Shown piece by piece: positions 32,930 to 41,835 of a stretch of 64,000 nucleotides of DNA. Below the pieces are notes generated by a model. That model was not told the DNA's origin. It saw nothing but the letters and a program-made list of their open reading frames with translations, and searched no databases. Location: contig CM043798.1 of assembly GCA_023974075.1 (NCBI GenBank), positions 18,342,941 to 18,406,940 on the forward strand, given 5' to 3'. Position 1 is the first letter of the stretch. Each line of letters begins with the position of its first letter. Position numbers and translations under genes: made by a program. The stretch is from Chaenocephalus aceratus (Eukaryota > Chordata > Actinopteri > Perciformes > Channichthyidae).

Positions 32930-35102
32930 AGCTATGGAAATCCCAGGTGGCGAGGGATCTCGCCCGTCTGAGGAAGAAAATAAGGTGCTCTTATCTAAGA
33001 GCGCAGACGACTTTACCACTCAGGGCCCAGACCTTGAGGGCAAAACGACACCAACGGGCAAATCAGTGCCTAGCGACAAGGACAGGTTGTATCCAATCAC
33101 CACACAGACATTCAGTATGGTGCAAGAGACACAAAGAGAGAGAAAAGGAGGAAGAATCAGGAAGATTGTCTCCCTCCCTGAACATAAATCAGAGACTGTT
33201 TCTTTTAACTGTCCAGCTTCAATATGTGATCCATCTAACTGTATTATTGTGTTTCCTGTGTCCTTAGTTTACTCAACGTGGGAGATATATCCAAGGGACC
33301 AGTACCATGGGGACGCGGTCGCATCAGAGGGGGTAAGAATAGCTCTCAACACCATTGAAGAAATGCCCCCAGAACTGTGGTGTAGCACTGTAGAACAGTT
33401 TAAGACACTGATAAGGGATAAGGCAACATGTAGAATGAGGAAACCAGATTACCAGGTTCCCAATCCAGGTGCTACTGCATGCAAAATGTCTGGACCAGAT
33501 AGAAAAACAAATGTTCTATCCACTCCACTTAAATACTCAACAGGTGATGTAGATTTTTCAAAAAAGGCCTTAATCACTCCTTTTAAACAAACTAAAACTA
33601 ATTCTGCAGTACGTTTAATGTTAGACTACGTGCATGAACGCAATATTAGCAACTGTTGGCTGTGCCAACATATGCCAGAATCTATGCATTCTCCTATGTT
33701 TAGCCCAATTCCTTTCACGAAAGCTGACTATGAGTTAGTGAGCTGGAATGACATAGATTCCAGAATTAGCGATGAGGCTGAGGACTGCTACACTCCTTCC
33801 TACCCAATAGACTATGATAAACCGTTACAGTACGAGGGTCTAGTCTCTCTCATTGTTGATACAGTAAATACAAATTACCTGCCTGACGGTTTCAAACAAT
33901 TGATGTTTTTAAAACTAATATATGTGAAGAAATACATTAACCTAGCTTTTGAATACAGATTCCAGTTAGTTCTGGTCCAAACTAATTGTTCGGTTAATTC
34001 CACAAGTCCAACATGCACAAAACAACCACACATGGCATCTTTGTTAGTTGAAGCTTTAGTGACAGTGGTGCCCTGGTTTGGCTCCAGAACAGTGGACTCC
34101 GTTGAGGTTAAAATACATGACTGTACGCAACCAATACCCCTAGGCAATCCCCCAACACGTGACTGCTCAATATATGTTCCCCCAATTGTAGTACATGAAT
34201 GGAAGAATGTGTCCATCTGTTTCCAGAATGAAGCAGGATCTCACACCTCTCCAGATGTGGGACACAGCGACTGTAATACCATAGTGAGGGTAAAATTAGC
34301 CAGAATTCCCCTCCCACAGAGAGTTTACTTAGTTTGTGGGGACCGAGCGTATGGCTGCGTGCCCTATGACATTTTTTATGGCACCTGTTATCTAGCCTAC
34401 CTAATTCCTTTAATCCGTAAAGTAGAGGCAAATGAGATTGCAGCGATACTTCCCTCTCTACACAGGAACAGCAGGTCCATTACAAAAGAACAACAGATAG
34501 CGAGCCTATTTTTGCCTTGGTACGGCATTTATGTTAGTCAGCAGGAAATCATGGCGTTATCCAAAGTAGTGGAAAATCATCTAAATGTATCTAACACAGC
34601 GATGTTAGCTGAACACAAAGAATTGCAGGAAGTTAGGACAGTAGCACTACAGAATCGCATGGCGCTGGACGTCCTCTTAGCTGCCCAGGGGGGCACATGT
34701 AGGGTGATTGGAACTGAGTGCTGCTCTTTTGTCTCTGATGCGACGCCTGAAATTATGGATATGGTTCATGATACTGCTAACGGGATAAAAGAATTGCATG
34801 AAACTCATGGGTTTACATTTGGGGATTTAAGTGGAACCCTTGGATCCTGGGGAGCGGGGTTGGTTAAATGTGTTGTTACTGTTTCAGTGTTTATCTTGGT
34901 TGTGCTAATCCTAGTGATTTGTTTGATCACTGTAGTTAAATTAGCCATACGCAGGGTTGCCAAGACTGCCCTCCAAGCCCCCCAGAGGCTAGTGGGGTAT
35001 TCAACTGTAGATGACACAATGTTGATGTACGACGCCGAGCTTCCAGACCCATGGGTCTCCATCGCAGTTTCTGCACCATGGGTATCCCCATTCAGCGATT
35101 GA
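32811..35102 (+). CDS. env: ERV-B envelope glycoprotein, uninterrupted 763 codons
   Basis: Env is a membrane glycoprotein cleaved to surface and transmembrane subunits. The ATG at 32811 lies in the end of integrase, followed by a hydrophobic signal/anchor at residues about 20-33. The surface part has Cys-Trp-Leu-Cys at 282-285 (CXXC isomerase motif of gamma-type Env) and many N-glycosylation sequons. A basic Arg-Asn-Ser-Arg at 552-555 is the likely cleavage site. The transmembrane part has CX6CC at Cys630, Cys637 and Cys638, a membrane span at about 683-712 and a cytoplasmic tail of about 50 residues. The length exceeds a typical gammaretroviral Env by roughly 100 residues. No stop or frameshift is seen, unlike pol. 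Protein activity is not shown. Confidence 0.93.
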   Translation: MDSRYQMSSLSSTGCWRVKAVIIIVILGLLYLAKDALLDEAMEIPGGEGSRPSEEENKVLLSKSADDFTTQGPDLEGKTTPTGKSVPSDKDRLYPITTQTFSMVQETQRERKGGRIRKIVSLPEHKSETVSFNCPASICDPSNCIIVFPVSLVYSTWEIYPRDQYHGDAVASEGVRIALNTIEEMPPELWCSTVEQFKTLIRDKATCRMRKPDYQVPNPGATACKMSGPDRKTNVLSTPLKYSTGDVDFSKKALITPFKQTKTNSAVRLMLDYVHERNISNCWLCQHMPESMHSPMFSPIPFTKADYELVSWNDIDSRISDEAEDCYTPSYPIDYDKPLQYEGLVSLIVDTVNTNYLPDGFKQLMFLKLIYVKKYINLAFEYRFQLVLVQTNCSVNSTSPTCTKQPHMASLLVEALVTVVPWFGSRTVDSVEVKIHDCTQPIPLGNPPTRDCSIYVPPIVVHEWKNVSICFQNEAGSHTSPDVGHSDCNTIVRVKLARIPLPQRVYLVCGDRAYGCVPYDIFYGTCYLAYLIPLIRKVEANEIAAILPSLHRNSRSITKEQQIASLFLPWYGIYVSQQEIMALSKVVENHLNVSNTAMLAEHKELQEVRTVALQNRMALDVLLAAQGGTCRVIGTECCSFVSDATPEIMDMVHDTANGIKELHETHGFTFGDLSGTLGSWGAGLVKCVVTVSVFILVVLILVICLITVVKLAIRRVAKTALQAPQRLVGYSTVDDTMLMYDAELPDPWVSIAVSAPWVSPFSD

Positions 35103-35125
35103 TAAATTGATTAAAGTTGACACTC

Positions 35126-35220
35126 AGAATAAAGAATAGATGTTTTGATTTTTCCTTGAATAAAGAACAGATGTTTTGATTTTTCCTTGAATAAAGAATA
35201 GATGTTTTTGATTTTTCCTT
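35126..35220 (+). repeat. Three tandem 31-bp units, each with AATAAA, after ERV-B env
   Basis: Units contain GAATAAAGAATAGATGTTTT and end TGATTTTTCC. They differ at one or two positions. They lie in the 770-base segment between env and the 3' LTR, which has no other recognised feature. Confidence 0.85.
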
Positions 35221-35858
35221 CCTCAGGTTGTTACAATAAAATGTCTGATTTTTCCTTTTCAGATTTTGAACAAATGTATTTGAATAAAATGTATGTAGTA
35301 AAAGTGCCTTACTCTTGAATAAGCGTACTGAAGTAAACGTAATGCAATGTTAAAGATTGAGGACACTGTAGCTTTACAGATTACAGATTGATCGATTCAT
35401 CACTGTGAATTTATACCTTAACTGGGAATCTTAACTGGATCTCTTATGATTCTGATTTTATACCTCAATTGGATTTCTTATAATCCTAAATTCTAATTGT
35501 GTATTAATAAGTAATTGCCTTGAAGTAAATCTTTGAGATGTAAGCTGATTTTGAATTTGTGTTCGATGAATAAGATTAACTGAGTGATAAATGATAAAAG
35601 ATCTTGTTTTTGAAACATATATTTTACTATTATATTTTTGTATTGCATGTGTGTTATTATTGTGCTTTTTGACGAAATAAGTCAAACACTGAAGAAAGAT
35701 GATTTTTCTATTGTGGTTGTCTGTATCAATCATTGTGGTTGAATGTTTCAATCTTATTCTGCTTTTGATGTAATTAATGTAATAGGAACCCACACAACTC
35801 TGAGGACGTTTTATTTGATTTAAGTAGACTAATGTTAATTGGCTATCAATACATTGAT

Positions 35859-35869
35859 AAAAGAAAGGA
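35859..35869 (+). promoter_or_regulatory. ERV-B polypurine tract
   Basis: AAAAGAAAGGA ends two bases before the TG of the 3' LTR. Confidence 0.7.
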
Positions 35870-35871
35870 TC

Positions 35872-36221
35872 TGTGAAGGAATATTTTAATGTGATCTGTG
35901 CTTTTGGAGACTTTTAGTGTTTTCTCGTATGTGTCCTGTTTGTAATTTAAACAGGGCAAAGGTCAAGAGGCCCTCTGCCTTTCCTGTGGGGGAAGTGTGG
36001 ACCATGCACGTTGGCTTTAACAGACCGGTTCTTTGTCTTCAACATGTCAACTTATAGAGGTTCTCCTGCATTGCGTCCTCAGTGTTGTCAGGGTAATTCA
36101 ATGATTGAGGTACCTTGTGAATGCTCCGGCCGTTTTGACTCTCAATAAACTTCAGTGGTTGATTAAGCAGATTCCAGCTTCCATTCTTTCATCGCATTGC
36201 TGAACAGAAGTTTTCTTCACA
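35872..36221 (+). mobile_element. ERV-B 3' LTR, 350 bp
   Basis: Same sequence as the 5' LTR except one A/C difference (25071 region versus 36186 region) and absence of 46 bases after CAACATGTC. Followed by the GCCGG target duplication. Confidence 0.95.
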
Positions 36222-36258
36222 GCCGGCGTATTGCTGTCAGAGAACACACTACGCCTAG

Positions 36259-36863
36259 TCTTTCACACACAGTGACGTCACGAGCTACCCACAATGCAAC
36301 ACGCGCCATATATATATATATAAATACGCCATTTTCCTGGAGGTGCAAATATCCTGGAAGTGCAAATATAAACGGCTAGCTACCGTAGCCAGGCAGAGCG
36401 CACTACGTTTTTTTTCTGAATTAACGACCGAAGAAATCGCTGCATGTCTTCGGATTACATCTCTGGACTTGAGGGGTGTGCTCTAGGTCGTTACCAGCGT
36501 AAAATAGAGCTGTGTGGGTTGTCGGATTGCCCTTACTACAGACTGCCTGCAGATGTATGGAAAAACGACCCTCAAAAGTGGCCTTCGTCGATTTTGGCTG
36601 CATCTACGTCTAATGTATGGAAACACCAGGTGAATACCCCACTTGTCACAATAATATTATCATGCCATTGCATATATGTGGTATTTTAGAGTTGACTAGA
36701 TATTGATTAAAGCAATAGACTATGATATTCAGTACAGGAAGCTTAGCAACACCTAGACGGTGTACGGCTAAACCATCGGCCTGCTTGCACCTCGCGTAAA
36801 ACGGCGGATACCGGAAGTACGGTGTCGCCCTCGGCCCAATACCCGTATGTGTGTGTGAAAGAA
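36259..36863 (+). mobile_element. TIR DNA element, copy 2, with transposon-like exon
   Basis: Bounded by TCTTTCACACACA and TGTGTGTGAAAGA, and the inverse of 14462-14992. A frame at 36444-36630 encodes a Tyr-Ile-Ser-Gly-Leu-Glu ... Arg-Tyr-Gln-Arg-Lys-Ile-Glu-Leu-Cys-Gly ... Pro-Tyr-Tyr-Arg-Leu-Pro pattern and meets a GTGAAT donor-like site. Such a domain is common in fish transposon proteins; I suspect an ISL2EU-type DNA transposon but am not certain. A (TA)n run and a tandem GGAGGTGCAAATATCCTGG motif lie at the left. It is inserted in the DIRS element. Confidence 0.7.
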
Positions 36864-37499
36864 GAGCAAGACTCCAATGCCGTTTACCCGTAGTGGTAAA
36901 GGCTGCATTATGGCGGAGCCCGCACTCACACAAGAGCGCGTGGCGGTGCGTTCAGGGACCTTAGTAAAACACACTACGCCTATAAAGACTCCGATTAATG
37001 CTGTTTACCGTAGTGGTGAGAACAGCATTAGGGTGGAGCGCGCGCTCACACAAGAGCGCGGCGGTGCGTTCAGGGTCCTCAGTAAATAATCGGCCCTTTC
37101 TGTGTCAACCCTCCATGGGCAAATCTTCTCTTCACGGGGAGTTTTTGCAGCGGAACGGGTCACCAGAGAGTATCACAGCTTCATAGCTGCGGCCCCATGG
37201 CTGAGGGCTTTGCCATTAACACAATGTTCTGGGGAATGGAAACTCAGCTGTGTGCTAACAAGATGGAGGGACAGGACCACTGTACCACATGTCTATACAC
37301 TGTACCACTGTATCACATGGACCAATGTCTTGTGGGTGTCCCACACTCACCTCTTTTTATGGGCATGCAAGAGGTAAATCTGTTCTCCCAGGAGGAATTG
37401 TGTTTCCTCTTGTTGTGGCAGAAACCTCTGCTCCGCGCCGATCTTATGAGTTTGTTTTAAAAGAAGGAAAACTCAAAACAACCAGGATATGGGTTAAAC
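36864..37499 (+). other. Right body of DIRS element with tandem CGGTGCGTTCA units
   Basis: Two tandem units of about 120 bases (starting near 36877 and 36999) each hold GTAGTGG, CTCACACAAGAGCGCG and CGGTGCGTTCAGGG. They match decayed copies left of ERV-B (24015, 24232). Downstream there is a broken frame to about 37460 with no motif I can assign. Confidence 0.5.
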
Positions 37500-39040
37500 A
37501 ATAATCTGTTTTAATGATAAAAGGTAAGAATACAATACACTTTTCAAAGGGATAGGCCCACCCCTGCTCTGGTTCAAATGCCGGGAGAACATCATCATCT
37601 TAACGGCAGGAAGAAAAGAGGACAAACCAAAGACAGAACAGGCTTACTAACAAAAACAAAACAGGAGGAGCTGGGTCAGATGCTCCTCTTTTCAGGTCAT
37701 CTCATTGGGAGATGCAAAACGATGGCGTGGCGTGGCGTGGCATGGCGTGCCGTGGCGTGGCGTGGCCAGCCGAGGAAGAGTCTTTTACCATTTAAGGTAA
37801 AACAGACGCATTGGGTGTCCCGCACGAACCTTCCATTATAACAAGCTCGTCTTGTGGAAACCTCCACACACCCACACATTTTGTGCCACAGAGACTTCCC
37901 TCTCTGTGGCCCCCTCTCCTCCCCTTAGTTCAATATACACATAGTTTCACATACTTTTGGTATAGTTGTTATAGTTAACTAATACAAGCAACATATGTAC
38001 GTTACTTTAATATCAATAATAACGAGGAAAACATTACCTCTGCTCTCAAGCAGTGAAATAGTAGAATATCAGCATCTATAGAGAACGCACACTCATTTTT
38101 CCTTAGGATGTGTCACGCACACTCATTTTCCTTTTTTTACCATTTAAGGTAAAACAGACACATTGGGTGTCCAGCACGAACCCTTCATAAACATATACAG
38201 AGAACGCACACTCATTTTAGAGATCTGAGCTTATCTTCAAATAAGGACATTCCCCTGCTCACATCTTACTCCAAATACAATGGTTTTACTCTTCATATTT
38301 CCAACTTCCTTGTTACACAGACTATTATTATTGATACAAAGTAATTAAACACACACATATATTTTAGACATGTATCGATCCAGCTACTTGGCAGAATGTC
38401 TCCTCTCCCCACATCTTTAGTCTCCTGTCATGCAAACCTGCTCCTTATTTCACACAGAGTAATTTAAACACATTTAAGCCAACTACTTCACAATGTTGTG
38501 GCAATTTAGTACTCACAACCTAAAAGAATAAAACAGAAATAAATCACTAAAAACACAAGCACCAGTATTGTTCAGCATAATGAATACATACATCTCATCC
38601 TGCAGTCCCTCATGAATGTCACATGTCTTTCTTTATGAAAGCCATATTTGTAAATGTTTAACCGTCATGGGGCCACACGATCAGTCAACTAACCAAAGTT
38701 AACTGTCCTTGTAACCTAAAACCATCGCTGAACTCCCTCTCACCTCGAGGTCAGATTACTGGACTGAATACATGTATTGATAATTCAGACCTTAACTGTG
38801 TGACTCAATTCTCAAGGCCTCTTCTGGGTCTGCCGGACATGCCTCATTAACCAACAAGAATGTAACTGCATTAAATCTGAGGAAAATCCCCCTTTGGCTT
38901 CCCCTGTTATTTGCACAGACTATTGATAATTAACAGAGAAACTCAAGGGGCCTCTTTTAATATCTGGAAATTGCAACAAGACTTTCTGCCATTCAAATGT
39001 AACACACTTCTTATATATCAGGTGATATAATCTTCAATTC
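37500..39040. other. Unassigned AT-rich block inside the DIRS span, probably another insertion
   Basis: No coding signal. It contains an approximately 50-base direct repeat (37783-37838 and 38135-38189, core TTTACCATTTAAGGTAAAAC) and repeated GAGAACGCACACTCATTTT (about 38080 and 38200). Its composition differs sharply from the GC-rich DIRS parts on either side. No terminal repeats or target duplication were resolved. Confidence 0.4.
37723..37766. repeat. 5-bp tandem repeat (TGGCG)
   Basis: About nine units with two single-base changes. Confidence 0.93.
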
Positions 39041-39059
39041 TCCACACTCTCAGCAGAGA

Positions 39060-39577
39060 TTCAGGCTCTGGTGCAGAAACAGGCTGTGTCTGGTGTGCAC
39101 CCTCAGCACAGAGAAAAGGGTCTTTATTCCATGTACTTCCTGGTTCTCAGGAGGACAGAGGAATTCAGACCTATTCTAGATCTCCGCGGCCTGAATCGCC
39201 ACATTTCCTGCAGGAAATTCCGCATGTTAACTATGAAACAGTTACTGGGGCTTGTGCAGCCAGGCGATTGGTTCACCACCATCGACCTGAAAGACGCGTA
39301 CTTTCAGGTAGAAATTGCTCCAGAGCACAGAAAGTGTCTGCGTTTTGCCTTCCAGGGGATAGCCTACGAGTCCAACAGGCTGCCGTTCGGCTATTCCCTA
39401 TCCCCATGCACATTCAGCAAATGTGTGGCCACAGTGCTTCAACCACTGCACGCCCACGGCATGAGTTTTCTTTTACTAGACGACCTCATAGTCATGGCTG
39501 GGTCCCGGGAACAGGCAATGTTTTGCACAGCACAATTGATCACACACCTAACCAAATTAGGCTTTGCGATCAATTGA
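39060..39577 (+). pseudogene. DIRS1-like reverse transcriptase
   Basis: About 170 open codons. Seen: Phe-Arg-Pro-Ile-Leu-Asp-Leu-Arg-Gly-Leu-Asn (fingers), Gly-Asp-Trp-Phe-Thr-Thr-Ile-Asp-Leu-Lys-Asp-Ala-Tyr-Phe (motif A), Leu-Pro-Phe-Gly-Tyr-Ser-Leu-Ser-Pro (motif B in the DIRS form) and Leu-Leu-Asp-Asp (motif C). The Asp-Leu-Lys-Asp-Ala-Tyr-Phe and Phe-Gly-x-Ser-Leu-Ser-Pro combination separates DIRS RT from retroviral RT. It ends at a stop at 39575-39577 and continues in other frames. The 5' end meets the unassigned block, so the start is lost. Confidence 0.9.
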
Positions 39578-40442
39578 AAAAAGAGCACCCCCATACCTCA
39601 CCAACAGGCGTTGTAGTTGGGAGTGGTGCTCGATGCAGGCGCGCTACGCGCCACCCTGTCATGAAGCAGAAGTGCGTCCCTTCTCCGGGAAGTTCACAGG
39701 CTGCGACAGGGGGCCACAGTGACAGCGTTAACTGTCATGCAGACTTTGAGTCTCATGGCGGCTGCTCACATTGTGGTCCCGCTGGGGTTACTGCATATGC
39801 GCTGCCTGCAGAGGTGGTTCTCCAGCCTGCCTTTGGATGGCTTATATCAACAGGCAGGGCGGAGTCCGCTCCGCCGCCTTGTTGACCACAACGGAGAGGC
39901 TGTGGTTATGGGCTTCAGAGGTGGTGATATCTCTGAGAGCCCTCCATATCCCGGGACTGGAGAACAGGGGGGCCAACCTAATGTCGAGGGGCGGCCCCCT
40001 GCCAGGTGAATGGACGCTTCACCCGGAGGTGGTGAAGCAGATCTGGGCCCAGTTCGGGAGAGCAGAAGTGGATCTGTTCGCCAGCCGGCGCAACAACCAC
40101 TGTGCCCTGTGGTTCTACATGGCCCTGGGCGACGACCCGCCCTTGGGGGTGGACACGTTTGCACACGAGCCATGGCCAAGGAAGCTGCTATACGCCTTTC
40201 CATCGCTGCGTCTCATTCTCCCTCTCCTGGGGAAGGTGAGGCGAGAACGTCTGTCAGTCATCCTAGTGGCTCCGGCCCGCGTCGGGGCGCCGTGGTACTC
40301 AGAGATGACACAGATGAAGGTGGGCCAGCCCTGTGCGGTTCCCCAGTTCTGGGGGGCGATGTCTCAAGAGACAGGTGCAATCGGGGCGTTACCCACTCTC
40401 GGCCAACCTCTCCAGGCTTGGCTCCTGAGAGGGACAGGCTGA
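39578..40442 (+). pseudogene. DIRS RT thumb, RNase H and methyltransferase-like region
   Basis: Frame 39719-39880 continues with the alanine-rich helix typical after DIRS RT. Frame 39771-40442 has Ala-Glu-Val-Asp-Leu-Phe-Ala-Ser-Arg-Arg-Asn-Asn and Tyr-Ala-Phe-Pro, then Val-Ala-Pro-Ala-Arg-Val-Gly-Ala-Pro-Trp-Tyr, the conserved DIRS block sometimes related to N6-adenine methyltransferases. At least two frame changes occur. GC content is high, as in the left DIRS body. Confidence 0.85.
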
Positions 40443-41090
40443 GACAGGGTGGATTGTCTAACAGTGTTATTCAGTCTATCCAGGCAGCTAGAGCTGGATC
40501 CACCACAGCCTGTTACAGGCCGAGGTGGCTAGGATTCCAGCGATGGTGTGAGGAGAGGAGAATAGAGCCCCTATCTTGTGAGTTAGGCTCTATTTTTTTC
40601 CTTCTTACAGTTACTGGTGGACAGAGGGCTTGCGCATTACACAGTGGAAGTGTATGCAGCAGCCATCTCATCCTGCCATGAGGGATTTGGCGGCAGGTCA
40701 GCCAACCACTGATGTCGCGGATTTTACAGGGGGTCAGGATGCTGTGCCCAGTAGTGCACGCCTCCACCCCGCAGTGGGACCTGCCCCTAGTGCTCGGAGC
40801 TCTGGTCTTAGAACCATTTGAGCCTCTGGAGCTCTCCTCCCTAAAAGCACTGTTGTGGAAAACAGCTTTGCTTCTTGCCTTAACGTCAGCCCAAAAAACA
40901 GAAAAAAAAAGTGTCCAAGTTAACCGCTCTGTCGGTGCACCCGAGCTGTTTACTGATTCGGGGTGACCGGAGCGGCGCGACACTCAGACCGGGGTCCCCC
41001 GGCACTGTTTTTTGAGCACACTTTCTGCGAGGTAAGCGCAGCAGGGTGTGCTCTGTTAGCCACAGCCCAGATTTCTCCTCGGTTACAACC
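40443..41090 (+). pseudogene. DIRS tyrosine recombinase remnant
   Basis: DIRS elements integrate with a tyrosine recombinase, not an integrase. The N-terminal SAM-like fold is seen at about 40460-40560 (Ser-Val-Ile-Gln-Ser-Ile-Gln-Ala-Ala-Arg-Ala, then Tyr-Arg-Pro-Arg-Trp). Frames at 40712-40966 give Pro-Gln-Trp-Asp-Leu-Pro-Leu-Val-Leu and a Leu-Lys-Ala-Leu-Leu-Trp-Lys-Thr-Ala-Leu-Leu-Leu-Ala helix leading to the first catalytic Arg region. The catalytic Arg/His/Tyr set is not recognisable. The frame is broken at several points, and downstream sequence is interrupted by a solo LTR at 41091. Confidence 0.82.
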
Positions 41091-41483
41091 TGTCAGGATT
41101 CTCATGTTTTGTCATGTTTGTAGTTTTGTATGTCTGGTTATGGGTATTTTCCTCCTTGTATATTGTCTGGTCTTTTACCTGTGTTTTTCCTCCCGTCGTT
41201 AGTTTCCCTGGTGTGTCTAGTTGTCTGATTGTTTTCACCTGTCACTCCTTGTGTGTCTCCTGTGCTCATCAGTGTCAGCCCCGCCCCTGATTGTTCCCAC
41301 CTGTGTCTAATTACCCTGTGTTTAAATTCCCCTGTCTCCCAGTGTTCAGTGTCGGTTCGTCTTGTGATTTGGCTTGTCCTCGGTGAGTGTTCTGTTCTGT
41401 CTGTGTATATATAGCCTTGGAATAAAGGAATTATTTTTACTTTAATCTGCATTTGGGTCCTACCTGCTTCACACACCGTAACA
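41091..41483 (+). mobile_element. Solo LTR, 393 bp, inside the DIRS recombinase
   Basis: Starts TGTCAGGATTCTCATG and ends CACCGTAACA, flanked by perfect CAACC duplications at 41086-41090 and 41484-41488. TATATATAG near 41406 and AATAAA near 41421 support an LTR. The absence of internal sequence makes it a solo LTR, left by LTR-LTR recombination. Confidence 0.85.
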
Positions 41484-41599
41484 CAACCGGGTTAAAGGAG
41501 AATGTGGGGCAGCAGCTGCTGACCAGAAAAGCCGGTCTGGGGCAGTAGGGTGGAATGTTGTTGTTGGACGACAGTGCGCGTATAAATCGGGGCTCCACC

Positions 41600-41835
41600 C
41601 ACTGTACCCATAGAGTCCAGTAGAGGGCGGAGCCTGTGAGAGATATAATGTTGAGTTACGTATTGTAACCCTTGTCATATTAGCACAGGCGCGCATTCAG
41701 GTAGGCCCGCCCAAGTCCGGCTACGTCTATAGAAGTCTCAGTTGATGAATGCTTGCATGATAAGGTAGTACCCATAGAGTCCAGTAGAGGGCTCCGCCTG
41801 TGCGAATATGACAAGGGTTACAATACGTAACCCAA
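41600..41835 (+). repeat. DIRS right terminal repeat and internal complementary region
   Basis: CCATAGAGTCCAGTAGAGGG occurs twice (about 41609 and 41770), both inverted relative to 22990-23030. A foldback pairs GTTACGTATTGTAACCCTTG (about 41653-41672) with its complement near 41808-41827. Such palindromic overlap is the expected DIRS terminus architecture. Confidence 0.75.

Larger units (their letters stand above)
24701..36221 (+). mobile_element. ERV-B: complete class I provirus with LTRs, gag, pol, env
   Basis: An 11.5-kb provirus with LTRs at 24701-25096 and 35872-36221 and a 5-bp target duplication GCCGG (24696-24700 and 36222-36226). It has a primer site, long leader, gag (26074), protease, RT-RNase H, integrase, env (32811-35102) and polypurine tract. 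Over the aligned LTR sequence I count one substitution plus one 46-bp length difference. One CCHC knuckle, a gammaretrovirus-like gag-pol stop context, and CXXC and CX6CC motifs in Env place it with gamma/epsilon-type viruses. Pol is broken several times, so this copy is defective. Confidence 0.95.
22972..41835 (+). mobile_element. DIRS1-like tyrosine-recombinase retrotransposon, split by nested insertions
   Basis: A 70-90 bp segment at 22972-23061 recurs inverted at about 41729-41800, and part recurs again at 41608-41650, as expected for the inverted terminal repeats and internal complementary region of DIRS elements. Between them in order are a zinc-finger gag-like patch (23165-23250), an RT (39060-39577), an RNase H/methyltransferase-like part (39578-40442) and a tyrosine recombinase remnant (40443 on). 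Removing ERV-B, the TIR element at 36259-36863 and the solo LTR leaves about 6.3 kb, close to the usual DIRS size. All frames are broken. Confidence 0.8.

Noticed and set aside
39847..40203. 118-codon minus-strand frame
   Set aside because: Shadow of GC-rich DIRS coding sequence.
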